Shown: in pieces, positions 25,786 to 34,005 of the stretch
Position numbering within the stretch: the first letter of the stretch is position 1
Layout: each line of letters starts with the position of its first letter
Assembly: GCA_050260055.1 (NCBI GenBank)
Contig: JBLNBO010000007.1
Coordinates: 15,046 to 79,045, forward strand
Direction: 5' to 3'
Source of the DNA: JBLMYQ01 sp050260055
Lineage (GTDB): Bacteria > Bacillota > Clostridia > Acetivibrionales > UBA4821
Length of the DNA: 64,000 nucleotides
The notes under the pieces: generated by a model
What the model saw: only the letters and a program-made list of their open reading frames with translations
Told to the model about the DNA's origin: nothing
Database searches by the model: none
Program-made: the position numbers and the translations under genes

Positions 25786-26721
25786 ATGACGAAAATTGCA
25801 TTTATATTTTCCGGCCAAGGGGCTCAATATATAGGAATGGGGAAAGAAATTTGTGAAAATTACTTGTCTTCAGAGCTGATTTTTAAAGAAGCAAATGAAG
25901 CTTTGAATTTTGATCTTAAAGAGATGATTTTTAATGGAAATGAAGATACTCTTAGAATAACCGAGAATACTCAACCAGCTATATTAACTACAAGTATAGC
26001 CTGTATGCAGCCATTACTCGAAGAAGGAATTGAGCCAGCTGTTGTTGCCGGATTGAGTCTTGGAGAATATTCAGCGCATGTGGCAGCTGGAACCTTTAAA
26101 TTTAAAGATGCAGTTAAGCTTGTAAGAAAAAGGGGAAAATATATGCAGGAAGCTGTTCCTTTAGGTGTAGGAACAATGGCTGCGATAATAGGGTTGGAGA
26201 GAAAAGACGTTTTAGACTGCTGTAAACAGGCATCTGATTCAGGATATGTGGATGCGGCAAATTATAACTGCCCTGGGCAGATAGTTATTGCAGGGCATAT
26301 AAAGGCTGTCGAGAAAGCTGTTGAAATAGCAAAAGAAATGGGCGCAAAGCGTTCCATGATACTTCCGGTGAGCGCACCGTTTCACTGTAGTCTATTAATA
26401 AATGCTGGAAAGAATCTTGAAAAAGAGGTTAGTGATATTCAGATTGATGAATTTAAAATTCTTGTGATTTCTAATGTCACAGCTGATTATATTGAGAGCA
26501 AAGAAAAAGTAAAAGGGTTGCTTGTACGTCAGGTGACAAGCCCGATATTTTGGGAGGATTCAATTAATAGAATGATAAACGATGGTATTGATACTTTCAT
26601 TGAAATAGGGCCTGGAAAGGTATTAAGCGGTTTTGTTAGAAAAATTAATAAGGATGTTAAAGTTTTAAATGTTGAAGATATGGAATCACTTGAAAAGACG
26701 ATGTCTTTAATTAAAAATTGA
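25786..26721 (+). CDS. fabD: Malonyl-CoA:ACP transacylase
   Basis: Transfers malonyl from CoA to acyl carrier protein. The nucleophile Ser is in GLSLGEYSAHVAAG (about residue 91) and the catalytic His in SAPFHCSLL (about 201). FIFSGQGAQYIGMGKE forms the N terminus. The start codon immediately follows the fabH stop, indicating coupled translation. Confidence 0.96.
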   Translation: MTKIAFIFSGQGAQYIGMGKEICENYLSSELIFKEANEALNFDLKEMIFNGNEDTLRITENTQPAILTTSIACMQPLLEEGIEPAVVAGLSLGEYSAHVAAGTFKFKDAVKLVRKRGKYMQEAVPLGVGTMAAIIGLERKDVLDCCKQASDSGYVDAANYNCPGQIVIAGHIKAVEKAVEIAKEMGAKRSMILPVSAPFHCSLLINAGKNLEKEVSDIQIDEFKILVISNVTADYIESKEKVKGLLVRQVTSPIFWEDSINRMINDGIDTFIEIGPGKVLSGFVRKINKDVKVLNVEDMESLEKTMSLIKN

Positions 26722-26822
26722 AAATGTACAATTTAAACTTAAAAACTTTAAATGATTTATCAGATTTAAGATTTTATCATTATCAATTGTAAATTATAAA
26801 TTCTCATGTAGGAGGTGATTTT

Positions 26823-27566
26823 TTGAGCCTTAAGGGTAAAACAGCGGTTATTACCGGTAGCAGCCGTGGAATTGGAAGAGCTATAGCGTTAAAACTGGCT
26901 GATATGGGCGCGGATATAGTCCTTAATGCAACAGTTAATTCTGATGCAATAGACCAGGTTGAAAAAGAAATAAAAGCAAAAGGTGTAAAAGTATTAACAA
27001 TCAAATGTGATATAAGTAATTTTGAAGAAGTTGAAAAATTATTTGAAGAAGTTATTAAACAATTTGGGAAAGTTGACATATTGGTTAATAATGCAGGAAT
27101 AACTAAAGATGGTTTGTTGTTAAGAATGAATGAAAATGATTGGAATGAAGTATTAGATACGAATTTAAAAAGCGTATTTAATTGTACAAAAATTGTTTCT
27201 AAAGTTATGATTAAGAACAAATCTGGGAAGATTATTAACATGTCTTCTATATCAGGTATTACAGGTGCTGCGGGACAGACTAATTATTCAGCTTCTAAGG
27301 CTGGAGTAATAGGATTTACAAAGGCTGCCGCAAGAGAATTTGCATCAAGAGGAATAACCGTTAATGCAATTGCTCCTGGTTTTATTCAATCAAGAATGAC
27401 TGATAAACTGCCGGAACAAATCAAGGAAGAATACTTATCAAATATACCGCTTAAAAGGTTTGGGACTCCTGAAGAAGTGGCTGATTTGGTAGGATTTCTG
27501 GCCTCAGATAAAGCAAATTATATAACTGGTCAGGTAATACATATTGACGGCGGAATGGTTATGTAA
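26823..27566 (+). CDS. fabG: 3-oxoacyl-ACP reductase FabG
   Basis: NADPH-dependent short-chain dehydrogenase that reduces 3-oxoacyl-ACP. TGSSRGIGRAIALKLADMG binds the cofactor. The catalytic Ser and YSASKAG (Tyr and Lys) are near residues 140-160, and NNAG near 88. The start is TTG behind AGGAGGTGATT with good spacing. The 101-nt gap after fabD holds no gene. Confidence 0.95.
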   Translation: MSLKGKTAVITGSSRGIGRAIALKLADMGADIVLNATVNSDAIDQVEKEIKAKGVKVLTIKCDISNFEEVEKLFEEVIKQFGKVDILVNNAGITKDGLLLRMNENDWNEVLDTNLKSVFNCTKIVSKVMIKNKSGKIINMSSISGITGAAGQTNYSASKAGVIGFTKAAAREFASRGITVNAIAPGFIQSRMTDKLPEQIKEEYLSNIPLKRFGTPEEVADLVGFLASDKANYITGQVIHIDGGMVM

Positions 27567-27606
27567 TATTATCATTATAGTTAGTTTCCTGGGAGGAGGT
27601 GAACAG

Positions 27607-27834
27607 ATGGTTTTTGAGAAAGTTAAGGAGATAATTGTTGATCAGTTGGGTGTAGAAGAAGATGATGTAGCCATGGAATCTTCCTTCATAGATGATTTGG
27701 GTGCTGATTCACTTGATATAGTTGAGTTGATTATGGCTCTTGAAGAAGAATTCGATCTTGAGATCCCAGATGAAGAGGCTGAGAAGATTACTACTGTTGG
27801 TGATGTTGTAGATTATATCAAGAGTAACACATAA
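27607..27834 (+). CDS. acpP: Acyl carrier protein
   Basis: 75-residue acidic helical protein that carries acyl chains on phosphopantetheine. The attachment Ser is in DLGADSLDIVELIM, at about residue 37. GGGAGGAGG is placed 7 nt before the ATG at 27607; a distal in-frame ATG within the fabG end has no such site. A terminator follows. Confidence 0.97.
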   Translation: MVFEKVKEIIVDQLGVEEDDVAMESSFIDDLGADSLDIVELIMALEEEFDLEIPDEEAEKITTVGDVVDYIKSNT

Positions 27835-27856
27835 TGTACGAAATAAAAAAATACTT

Positions 27857-27882
27857 AAGAGTCCCCATTAGGGGACTTTTTT
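27857..27882 (+). terminator. Terminator after acpP
   Basis: AAGAGTCCCC, ATTA loop, GGGGACTTTTTT. It separates acpP from fabF, which therefore either depends on read-through or on its own promoter in the 110 nt that follow. Confidence 0.8.
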
Positions 27883-27992
27883 ATTTAATTTTGAAGGTAA
27901 GTTTGATTTAAATCACTATATTGTGTTAAATACAGCAAGTTTTAAAATTTGCTTAAAAATTTAAAGCAATAATAGGATTATGGAGGTATTAA

Positions 27993-29228
27993 ATGAAGAA
28001 AAGGGTTGTAATTACTGGTACAGGAGCAGTAACGTGCTTGGGAACAGGAAAAAGAAACTTCTGGGAAGCACTTAAAGAAGGTAAATCAGGCATTGGGGTA
28101 ATAAAAAGATTTGATCCTTCTCAATTTCCAACTCAAATTGCTGGAGAGCTAAAAGACTTTGAACCAGAACAATATTTAGACAAGAAAGAAGCCAGGAGAA
28201 TGGATAGATATACCCAATATGCAATGTCTGCAGCAAAAATTGCAGTTGAGGATTCTGGCATTGATCTTGAAAAAATTGATAGATTTAGAATGGGGGTTAT
28301 CTTTGGCACTGGAATAGGTGGAATTGAAACCCTGGAAGAGCAGAAAGTAACCCTCATAGAAAAAGGGCCTGATAGAATCAGCCCATTCCTAATTCCAATG
28401 ATGATAGCAAATATGGCTGCAGGCCAAATTGCTATTGAGTTTGGAGCTAAAGGGATTAATGAGACTATCTTGACTGCTTGTGCATCTTCTACAAATGCGG
28501 TGGGAGATGCGTTTAAAATCGTACAAAGAGGAGAGTGCGATGTCGTGATAACTGGAGGTTCTGAGGCACCAATCACACCTCTTGCTTTTGCCGGTTTTTG
28601 TTCATTGAAGGCAATGTCGCGCAGAAATAATAATCCGCAAAGTGCTTCCAGACCGTTTGATTCAGAACGTGATGGATTTGTAATGAGTGAAGGTGGTGCA
28701 ATTCTAATTCTTGAAGAATATGAGCATGCTGTAAAAAGAGGAGCTAATATAATTGCTGAAATAGTCGGTTATGGAGCAACAGCAGATGCTTATCATATTA
28801 CTGCTCCTTGTCCCGATGGCGAAGGTGCAGCACGGTCAATGCAGATGGCGGTGAGGGATGCGGGAATTGATTTTAAAGATATAGATTATATCAATGCGCA
28901 TGGGACCTCAACATCAATGAATGACAAAGCTGAAACATCTGCAATCAAAAGCGTGTTTGGAGAGGATGCTTATAAATTAGCAGTAAGTTCAACAAAATCA
29001 ATGATTGGTCATATGATGGGAGCTTCGGGAGCAATTGAGGCAATAATATGTGCACTTGCACTCCAGGATGGTTATATCCCTCCAACAATAAACTATACGA
29101 TACCTGACCCCGATTGCGATTTGGATTTTGTTCCGAATAAGGGAAGAAATGCTGATATTAAATATGCAATGTCTAATTCATTTGGATTCGGAGGGCATAA
29201 TGCTACTCTAGTTTTCAAAAAAGTATAA
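27993..29228 (+). CDS. fabF: 3-oxoacyl-ACP synthase II (FabF)
   Basis: Chain-elongating condensing enzyme. The Cys-His-His active site is visible: Cys in LTACASSTNAVGDA (about residue 163), His in NAHGTSTSMNDKAE (about 302) and His in STKSMIGHMMGASGA (about 339). The length of 411 residues is typical. ATGGAGGTATTAA precedes the start. Confidence 0.97.
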   Translation: MKKRVVITGTGAVTCLGTGKRNFWEALKEGKSGIGVIKRFDPSQFPTQIAGELKDFEPEQYLDKKEARRMDRYTQYAMSAAKIAVEDSGIDLEKIDRFRMGVIFGTGIGGIETLEEQKVTLIEKGPDRISPFLIPMMIANMAAGQIAIEFGAKGINETILTACASSTNAVGDAFKIVQRGECDVVITGGSEAPITPLAFAGFCSLKAMSRRNNNPQSASRPFDSERDGFVMSEGGAILILEEYEHAVKRGANIIAEIVGYGATADAYHITAPCPDGEGAARSMQMAVRDAGIDFKDIDYINAHGTSTSMNDKAETSAIKSVFGEDAYKLAVSSTKSMIGHMMGASGAIEAIICALALQDGYIPPTINYTIPDPDCDLDFVPNKGRNADIKYAMSNSFGFGGHNATLVFKKV

Positions 29229-29255
29229 TCTGATAAAAATAAGTGAGGTGATTTG

Positions 29256-30479
29256 ATGAATTCTGAAGTTATTGCTGTTGGAACAGAGCTTTTAATGGGA
29301 CAGATAGCAAATACTAATGCACAGTATATTTCCCGGAAACTCGCTGAATATGGAGTAAACCTTTATTATCATACTGTTGTTGGTGATAACGCATCAAGAA
29401 TCCTCGATATTTTTAATCTTGCACTTAAAAGATCTGAATTAATTATATTTACAGGTGGATTAGGGCCAACTTCGGATGATATAACAAAAGAAACTGTTGC
29501 TGATTATTTTGGCTTAAAAATGAACATTCATAACCAAAGCGAAAGAAAAATCAGGGATTATGCAGCTAAAACCGGAAGAGCTTTTGCTGAAAGGAGCTTA
29601 AAGCAGGCAATTGTTCCTGAAGGAGCTCATATTTTGGAGAACAATTATGGTACAGCACCTGGAATTGTAATTGAAAAAGACAACAGGATGATTGTGCTTC
29701 TTCCTGGTCCTCCGCGGGAAATGATACCTATGTTTAATGATTTTACGAAAAAATATCTTTTAAAAGAAAGCGGAATTATCTATTCAAAATATATAAAATT
29801 GCTTGGAATGTCCGAACCTCTGGTTGAAGAGACAATCAAGGATTTAATTCAAACACAGACGAACCCTACAATTGCTCCGTATGTTGGAGATGGAGAGGTA
29901 ACCTTAAGAGTTACTGCTAGGGCAGATTGCATTTCAAAGGCTGAAAAGATTATTAAACCGATTGAAAAAGAAATTACGTCAAGATTTGGTGATAAAGTTT
30001 TTAGTACAGAAGGAGAAAAGATAGAAAAGGTAGTGGTCGACTTATTAAGTAATTCTGGCAAAAAACTTGCTGTGGCTGAGTCATGCACCGGAGGACTGGT
30101 TGCATCAAAAATAACAAGTGTTCCAGGGGCATCACAGGTTTTTGGTTTAGGACTTGTTGCATATTCAAATGAATCAAAAATAGAATTACTGGGAGTAAAA
30201 AAGGAAACTCTTGAAAAGTTTGGAGCAGTAAGTAAAGAAACTGTTTTGGAAATGGCGGCAGGAGTAAAGAAGGCTTCGGGAGCAGATATAGGATTGGCGG
30301 TAACAGGAATTGCCGGGCCTTTAGGAGGAAGCGAAACAAAGCCAGTTGGACTTGTATATATCGGATTGGCAGATGAGAATGGAATTGATGCATGGGAGTT
30401 TAGGTTTGCCGGAGATAGAGAAAGAATTAGAATGATGTCTGCAATGAATGCATTGGATTTAATAAGAAGAAAAAATTAA
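29256..30479 (+). CDS. cinA: CinA family competence/damage-inducible protein
   Basis: Residues about 1-170 are the MoCF/COG1058 domain (NSEVIAVGTELLMGQIANTNAQYI; FTGGLGPTSDDITKE). Residues about 255-407 are the C-terminal nicotinamide mononucleotide amidohydrolase (PncC) domain (LAVAESCTGGLVASKITSVPGAS; GLAVTGIAGPLGG). In the family this links pyridine-nucleotide salvage and, in some bacteria, competence. The ATG at 29256 has GAGGTG 5 nt upstream; the TTG at 29253 is too close. Confidence 0.94.
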   Translation: MNSEVIAVGTELLMGQIANTNAQYISRKLAEYGVNLYYHTVVGDNASRILDIFNLALKRSELIIFTGGLGPTSDDITKETVADYFGLKMNIHNQSERKIRDYAAKTGRAFAERSLKQAIVPEGAHILENNYGTAPGIVIEKDNRMIVLLPGPPREMIPMFNDFTKKYLLKESGIIYSKYIKLLGMSEPLVEETIKDLIQTQTNPTIAPYVGDGEVTLRVTARADCISKAEKIIKPIEKEITSRFGDKVFSTEGEKIEKVVVDLLSNSGKKLAVAESCTGGLVASKITSVPGASQVFGLGLVAYSNESKIELLGVKKETLEKFGAVSKETVLEMAAGVKKASGADIGLAVTGIAGPLGGSETKPVGLVYIGLADENGIDAWEFRFAGDRERIRMMSAMNALDLIRRKN

Positions 30480-30507
30480 TATTGTAAAAATATGGAAAAT
30501 GTTATAT

Positions 30508-30541
30508 AATGAAAGACAGAACATGGTCTTTCATTTTTTTT
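30508..30541 (+). terminator. Terminator after cinA
   Basis: AATGAAAGAC and GTCTTTCATT around an 8-nt loop, followed by a run of nine or more T. Confidence 0.85.
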
Positions 30542-30583
30542 TTAATAAAACATCTTTGCTTAATTTAGTAAGGAGGAGATGGT

Positions 30584-30700
30584 ATGAGAGGAATTTTAAT
30601 GTTTTTTAGAAAGCTTAAAGCTAAGAAAAAGCTTTATGTTGACAGAAAAATAAATACAATTAATTGTATTTATTTAGGAAGAAAACTGGAGAATTATTAA
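30584..30700 (+). CDS. Very small basic protein (38 aa), unknown
   Basis: AAGGAGGAGATGGT is a strong ribosome binding site 7 nt before the ATG. The product (MRGILMFFRKLKAKKKLYVD and on to LGRKLENY) is basic. No family is recognised. It lies between the cinA terminator and a second small ORF 16 nt downstream. Within it AAATACAATT/AATTGTATTT forms a short palindrome. It may be a genuine small protein or a leader peptide. Confidence 0.45.
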   Translation: MRGILMFFRKLKAKKKLYVDRKINTINCIYLGRKLENY

Positions 30701-30716
30701 TTGGGAGAATGTTAGG

Positions 30717-30884
30717 ATGAGGAGAAAGTTTAAGGAGTTAAGTAAGAAAGAGAAATCTGTTACTTTACTTATAAGAACTGGATGTATCCTAATCTTAGCA
30801 TCAGCATTAATTCCGGATTCTATATACCGGAAAATTTTATTTCTTATAGGAGTAATACTTTTTCTTATGGGAGTATTTGTTTGA
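30717..30884 (+). CDS. Small membrane protein (55 aa), unknown
   Basis: Product begins MRRKFKELSKKEKSVTLLIR, a basic N terminus, followed by two hydrophobic helices (about residues 17-32 and 39-55) joined by PDSIYRK. Its start is preceded by GGGAGAATGTTAGG. The charge pattern suggests a two-helix inner membrane peptide. No family recognised. A stem-loop follows directly after the stop. Confidence 0.55.
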   Translation: MRRKFKELSKKEKSVTLLIRTGCILILASALIPDSIYRKILFLIGVILFLMGVFV

Positions 30885-30908
30885 AGGCCTCAAAAGAGGC
30901 CTATTTTC
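30885..30908 (+). terminator. Stem-loop after the small membrane protein gene
   Basis: AGGCCTC, AAAA loop, GAGGCCT, then ATTTTCTTT. Short but GC-rich with a U-rich tail. Confidence 0.6.
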
Positions 30909-30920
30909 TTTAATAAAAGC

Positions 30921-30949
30921 TTGACAAATTGGAATTTCCCAATTAAAAT
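30921..30949 (+). promoter_or_regulatory. Promoter before ylxM-ffh
   Basis: TTGACA (30921-30926) is a perfect -35, followed by a 17-nt spacer and TAAAAT (30944-30949). The spacer holds ATTGG...CCAAT dyad symmetry. The -10 box overlaps the left arm of the hairpin at 30946-30985. Confidence 0.6.
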
Positions 30950-30988
30950 ACATCTGTAAAGCAAAAGTACTTTACAGATGTATTTTTT
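30946..30988 (+). terminator. 16-bp perfect hairpin between promoter and ylxM
   Basis: AAATACATCTGTAAAG (30946-30961) pairs fully with CTTTACAGATGTATTT (30970-30985); an 8-nt loop and further T residues complete a terminator shape. It sits 10 nt before the ylxM start. It may end transcripts from the small ORFs upstream. A start site from the promoter above would fall inside it, so it may instead act as a DNA operator. Confidence 0.6.
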
Positions 30989-30997
30989 GGAGCTAAT

Positions 30998-31360
30998 ATG
31001 GAAAAGAATATTGAAATATGTCTTCTGCTTGATTTTTACGGTCAGCTTTTGACTCCCAGGCAGGAAGAAATAATGAATATGTACTATAATAATGACTTGA
31101 GCCTTGGAGAAATTGCTGAAAACCTTGGGATAACACGACAGGGAGTTCATGACAATATAAGACGAAGCGAAAATACCTTGATTGAAATGGAAGAAAGGCT
31201 TAGTCTTGTAAAAAAGTTTAAAGACAATAAAGCAAAGGTAAAGACTGTACTTGAGAGAATAAGCTTTTTGGGAGATGAACTTTCTGAAAAGCGGTATGAA
31301 TCAGCTAATAATGAGATAAATAAGATAAAGAACATATTGAACAGCATCATAGATGATTAA
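30998..31360 (+). CDS. ylxM: YlxM-type SRP-associated DNA-binding-like protein (UPF0122)
   Basis: 120-residue helix-turn-helix protein resembling sigma-factor region 4: LTPRQEEIMNMYYNNDLSLGEIAENLGITRQGVHDNIRRSE at about residues 15-55, then a coiled-coil tail. YlxM modulates signal recognition particle assembly in streptococci. It lies 17 nt before ffh, the conserved arrangement in Firmicutes. GGAG at 30989 is very close to the hairpin. Confidence 0.92.
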   Translation: MEKNIEICLLLDFYGQLLTPRQEEIMNMYYNNDLSLGEIAENLGITRQGVHDNIRRSENTLIEMEERLSLVKKFKDNKAKVKTVLERISFLGDELSEKRYESANNEINKIKNILNSIIDD

Positions 31361-31377
31361 TGGCAGGTGATTAATAA

Positions 31378-32715
31378 GTGGTATTTGAAGGATTGGCATC
31401 AAAACTACAGGATGTAGTTAAAAAGTTCAGAGGCAAAGGAAGAGTAACCGAAGCGGATATAAAGGAAATAATGCGCGAAATAAAGCTTGCACTGCTGGAG
31501 GCTGATGTAAACTTTAAAGTAGTTAAAGATTTTATAAATGTTGTTTCGCAAAAAGCACTTGGGCAAGGTGTTCTTGATAGTCTTACACCTGGTCAGCAGG
31601 TAATAAAAATAGTTCATGAAGAATTGATTGCTTTGCTTGGTGGAACTCAGAGTAAGATTACATTTGCACCAAGACCGCCTACTGTAATAATGATGGTAGG
31701 TCTTCAAGGTTCCGGTAAAACAACAACCAGTGGAAAGCTTGGGAATCTTTTAAGGAAACAGGGTAAAAACCCTTTGCTGGCTGCTTGCGATATTTACAGG
31801 CCGGCTGCAGTCAAACAGCTTGAAGTTGTTGGTAATCAGCTGAATATTCCGGTTTATTCAGAGCCCCCAGGGAAAAGTCCGATTCTAATAGCACAGAATG
31901 CAGTTGCACATGCAGATAAAAACGGAAATGATTTAGTTATTATAGATACTGCTGGACGGCTTCATATAGATGACGAGCTTATGAGTGAGCTTTCATCAAT
32001 CAAATCATCTGTAAGGCCGCACGAAATTCTACTTGTAGTTGATTCTATGACGGGCCAGGATGCAGTAAATATTGCGGGCACATTTAATGAGAAGCTTGGA
32101 ATTGATGGAATAATACTTACCAAACTTGATGGTGATACTAGGGGTGGTGCGGCACTATCGGTCAAATCTGTTACTGGCAAGCCAATCAAGTTTGCTGGTA
32201 TGGGAGAAAAGCTAAGCGACTTAGAACCATTCTATCCTGACAGAATGGCATCAAGAATAATTGGAATGGGTGATGTATTAAGTCTGATAGAAAAAGCGCA
32301 GGATGCATTTGATGAGAAAAAAGCCCTTGAACTTGAAAAGAAAATGCGTACAGCCCAATTTTCGCTTGATGATTTTCTGGACCAGCTTCAGCAAATGAAA
32401 AAGATTGGGCCAATGAATCAGATTCTCGGTATGATTCCGGGACTGTCGCAAAAAGATTTGCAGGGCGTAGATTTAGATGAGAAAAAGATGGTTCATTTTG
32501 AAGCGATGATTCAATCAATGACAAAAAAGGAGAGAAATGATCCTTCAATAATTAATGCAAGCAGGAAAAAGAGAATAACCGAAGGCAGTGGAACAACAGT
32601 GCAAGAACTTAACAAATTGTTAAAGCAGTTTGAAGAAATGAAGAAGATGATGAAGCAGTTTACAAATATGAATAAATCAAAAAGAGGAATGTTTAAACTG
32701 CCGTTCATGAGGTAA
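31378..32715 (+). CDS. ffh: Signal recognition particle protein Ffh
   Basis: SRP GTPase that targets membrane proteins with the 4.5S/6S-like RNA and FtsY. The N domain is residues about 1-85. The G domain has GLQGSGKTTTSGKLG (about 107-120), DTAGR and TKLDGD. The M domain from about 300 to the end is methionine-rich (LDDFLDQLQQMKKIGPMNQILGMIPG; later EEMKKMMKQFTNMNK). The length of 445 residues is typical. It uses a GTG start behind GGCAGGTGATTAA. Confidence 0.97.
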   Translation: MVFEGLASKLQDVVKKFRGKGRVTEADIKEIMREIKLALLEADVNFKVVKDFINVVSQKALGQGVLDSLTPGQQVIKIVHEELIALLGGTQSKITFAPRPPTVIMMVGLQGSGKTTTSGKLGNLLRKQGKNPLLAACDIYRPAAVKQLEVVGNQLNIPVYSEPPGKSPILIAQNAVAHADKNGNDLVIIDTAGRLHIDDELMSELSSIKSSVRPHEILLVVDSMTGQDAVNIAGTFNEKLGIDGIILTKLDGDTRGGAALSVKSVTGKPIKFAGMGEKLSDLEPFYPDRMASRIIGMGDVLSLIEKAQDAFDEKKALELEKKMRTAQFSLDDFLDQLQQMKKIGPMNQILGMIPGLSQKDLQGVDLDEKKMVHFEAMIQSMTKKERNDPSIINASRKKRITEGSGTTVQELNKLLKQFEEMKKMMKQFTNMNKSKRGMFKLPFMR

Positions 32716-32766
32716 CTCACCCTTCTAACTTTCCTCTCTCAAGATAGAGGGAAGAAAAAGAAAGAC
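32713..32766. repeat. TAACTCACC-type repeat after ffh
   Basis: It begins TAACTCACCCTTCTAACTTT (overlapping the ffh stop codon) and contains CCTCTCTCAAGATAGAGGG, a small stem-loop. The reverse complement of 54316-54368 has the same order of blocks, and 36272-36390 carries two related copies. The repeat supplies the bases just after the ffh stop codon and may act as its terminator-like structure. Confidence 0.55.
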
Positions 32767-32816
32767 TTTAGGGAAAAGAAAATTGATTTAGTAACATAAA
32801 AATTACCATATAAAAT

Positions 32817-32938
32817 AAAAATCATCAGAAGCAAGCAGTACAAGGCGCGCAAGGCGAAATGCACGGAGCATATTTCCGATATGTGAGTACATTGAGTCCG
32901 TAACGCAACACAGTAATGCGCCGATTATCAGGATTTTT
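32817..32938. repeat. 122-bp dispersed repeat, copy 1
   Basis: Related in inverted orientation to 58227-58347. The shared core is CGGAGCATAT (32864-32873), 5 nt, ATATGTGAG (32879-32887). The ends are AAAAATC at the left and GATTTTT at the right. It is locally GC-richer than its surroundings (for example CAAGGCGCGCAAGGCG). It lies between ffh and rpsP and encodes nothing plausible. Confidence 0.65.
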
Positions 32939-32968
32939 AACATGATTCATTGGAGGGAGGTGAAAAAT

Positions 32969-33208
32969 ATGGCAGTAAAAATGAGACTTAGAAGAATAGG
33001 TGCTAAGAAAGCTCCTTTCTACAGAATTGTTATTGCAGATTCTAGATATCCTAGAGATGGAAGATTTATCGAAGAAATCGGCACATACAACCCAATGGTT
33101 GAACCAGTTGAAATTAAAATCGATATGGAAAAAGCTGAGAAATGGATTAAGAATGGTGCTCAACCAACAGATACAGTTAAAGGATTGCTCAAAAAGGTCA
33201 GCAAATAA
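32969..33208 (+). CDS. rpsP: 30S ribosomal protein S16
   Basis: 79-residue small-subunit protein: AVKMRLRRIGAKKAPFYRIVIADSR is the conserved N terminus and GTYNPMVEP follows. GGAGGGAGGTG is 7 nt before the ATG at 32969; the upstream ATG at 32942 is in frame but has no site and adds a non-conserved segment. It heads rpsP-khpA-rimM-trmD. Confidence 0.97.
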   Translation: MAVKMRLRRIGAKKAPFYRIVIADSRYPRDGRFIEEIGTYNPMVEPVEIKIDMEKAEKWIKNGAQPTDTVKGLLKKVSK

Positions 33209-33249
33209 ACTGAAAACAAGAATGGTCATTAAGTTGGAGGAATTTTGAT

Positions 33250-33480
33250 ATGAAGGAATTACTTGAAGTAATTGCTAAATCACTTGTTGACTTACCTGAA
33301 CAGGTACAGGTTACAGAAACCAAAACAGAAGATGTAATCAGGCTTGAGTTAAGGGTTGCCGATGACGATGTAGGTAAAGTAATCGGCAAACAAGGCAGAA
33401 TTGCAAAGGCTATAAGAACACTTGTGAAAGCTAATGCAGTTAAAGAAAATAAAAAGGTTTATGTTGATATTAATCAATAA
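33250..33480 (+). CDS. khpA: KH-domain RNA-binding protein KhpA
   Basis: 76-residue single KH domain with the GKVIGKQGRIAKAIRTLVKA loop and helix (GxxG as GKQG). KhpA pairs with KhpB/Jag in RNA binding and affects cell division and sRNA functions in Firmicutes. It is in its usual place between rpsP and rimM. TTGGAGGAATTTTG precedes the ATG. Confidence 0.94.
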   Translation: MKELLEVIAKSLVDLPEQVQVTETKTEDVIRLELRVADDDVGKVIGKQGRIAKAIRTLVKANAVKENKKVYVDINQ

Positions 33481-33489
33481 AGGTGAGTT

Positions 33490-34005
33490 ATGATAGAATA
33501 CCTTGAAATAGGTAAGATAATAAATACACATGGAGTTAAGGGAGAATTAAAAGTTCTTCCTTTAACTGATGATGCCAGAAGATTCGATAAGCTTGAAAGC
33601 CTTTTTATTGACCAAAAAGGCGAATTAAAAAAGTATGATATTGAATATGTCAGGTATCATAAAGGATTTGTATTATTAAAAGTTAAGGGTATAGAGAGCA
33701 TGGAACAGGCAGATTTGCTGCGTAACCATGTTCTCAAAATTCACCGGAAAGACGCTGTAAGACTGCCGGAAGGCAGTTACTTTATTTGTGACATAATTGG
33801 AATGCAGGTTAATGATATTTCGGGGAGAAAACTTGGTTTGCTTCAAGATGTACTTAAAACCGGAAGCAATGATGTATATATTGTTAAGGAAGAAGATAAA
33901 GAGATTCTTATTCCGGCATTGAAATCAGTAGTTAAAAGTGTAGATTTAGAATCAAAACAAATGATTGTTGATTTACCTGAAGGGATTATTGAGGATGAGG
34001 TTTGA
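33490..34005 (+). CDS. rimM: Ribosome maturation factor RimM
   Basis: Helps assemble the 30S head and binds S19. The N-terminal barrel begins LEIGKIINTHGVKGELKVLPLTDD. The PRC-barrel domain is in about residues 95-170 (YFICDIIGMQVNDISGRKLGLLQDVLKTGSNDVYIV). The length of 171 residues is normal. AAAGGTGAGTT precedes the ATG with short spacing. It overlaps trmD by 11 nt. Confidence 0.95.
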   Translation: MIEYLEIGKIINTHGVKGELKVLPLTDDARRFDKLESLFIDQKGELKKYDIEYVRYHKGFVLLKVKGIESMEQADLLRNHVLKIHRKDAVRLPEGSYFICDIIGMQVNDISGRKLGLLQDVLKTGSNDVYIVKEEDKEILIPALKSVVKSVDLESKQMIVDLPEGIIEDEV

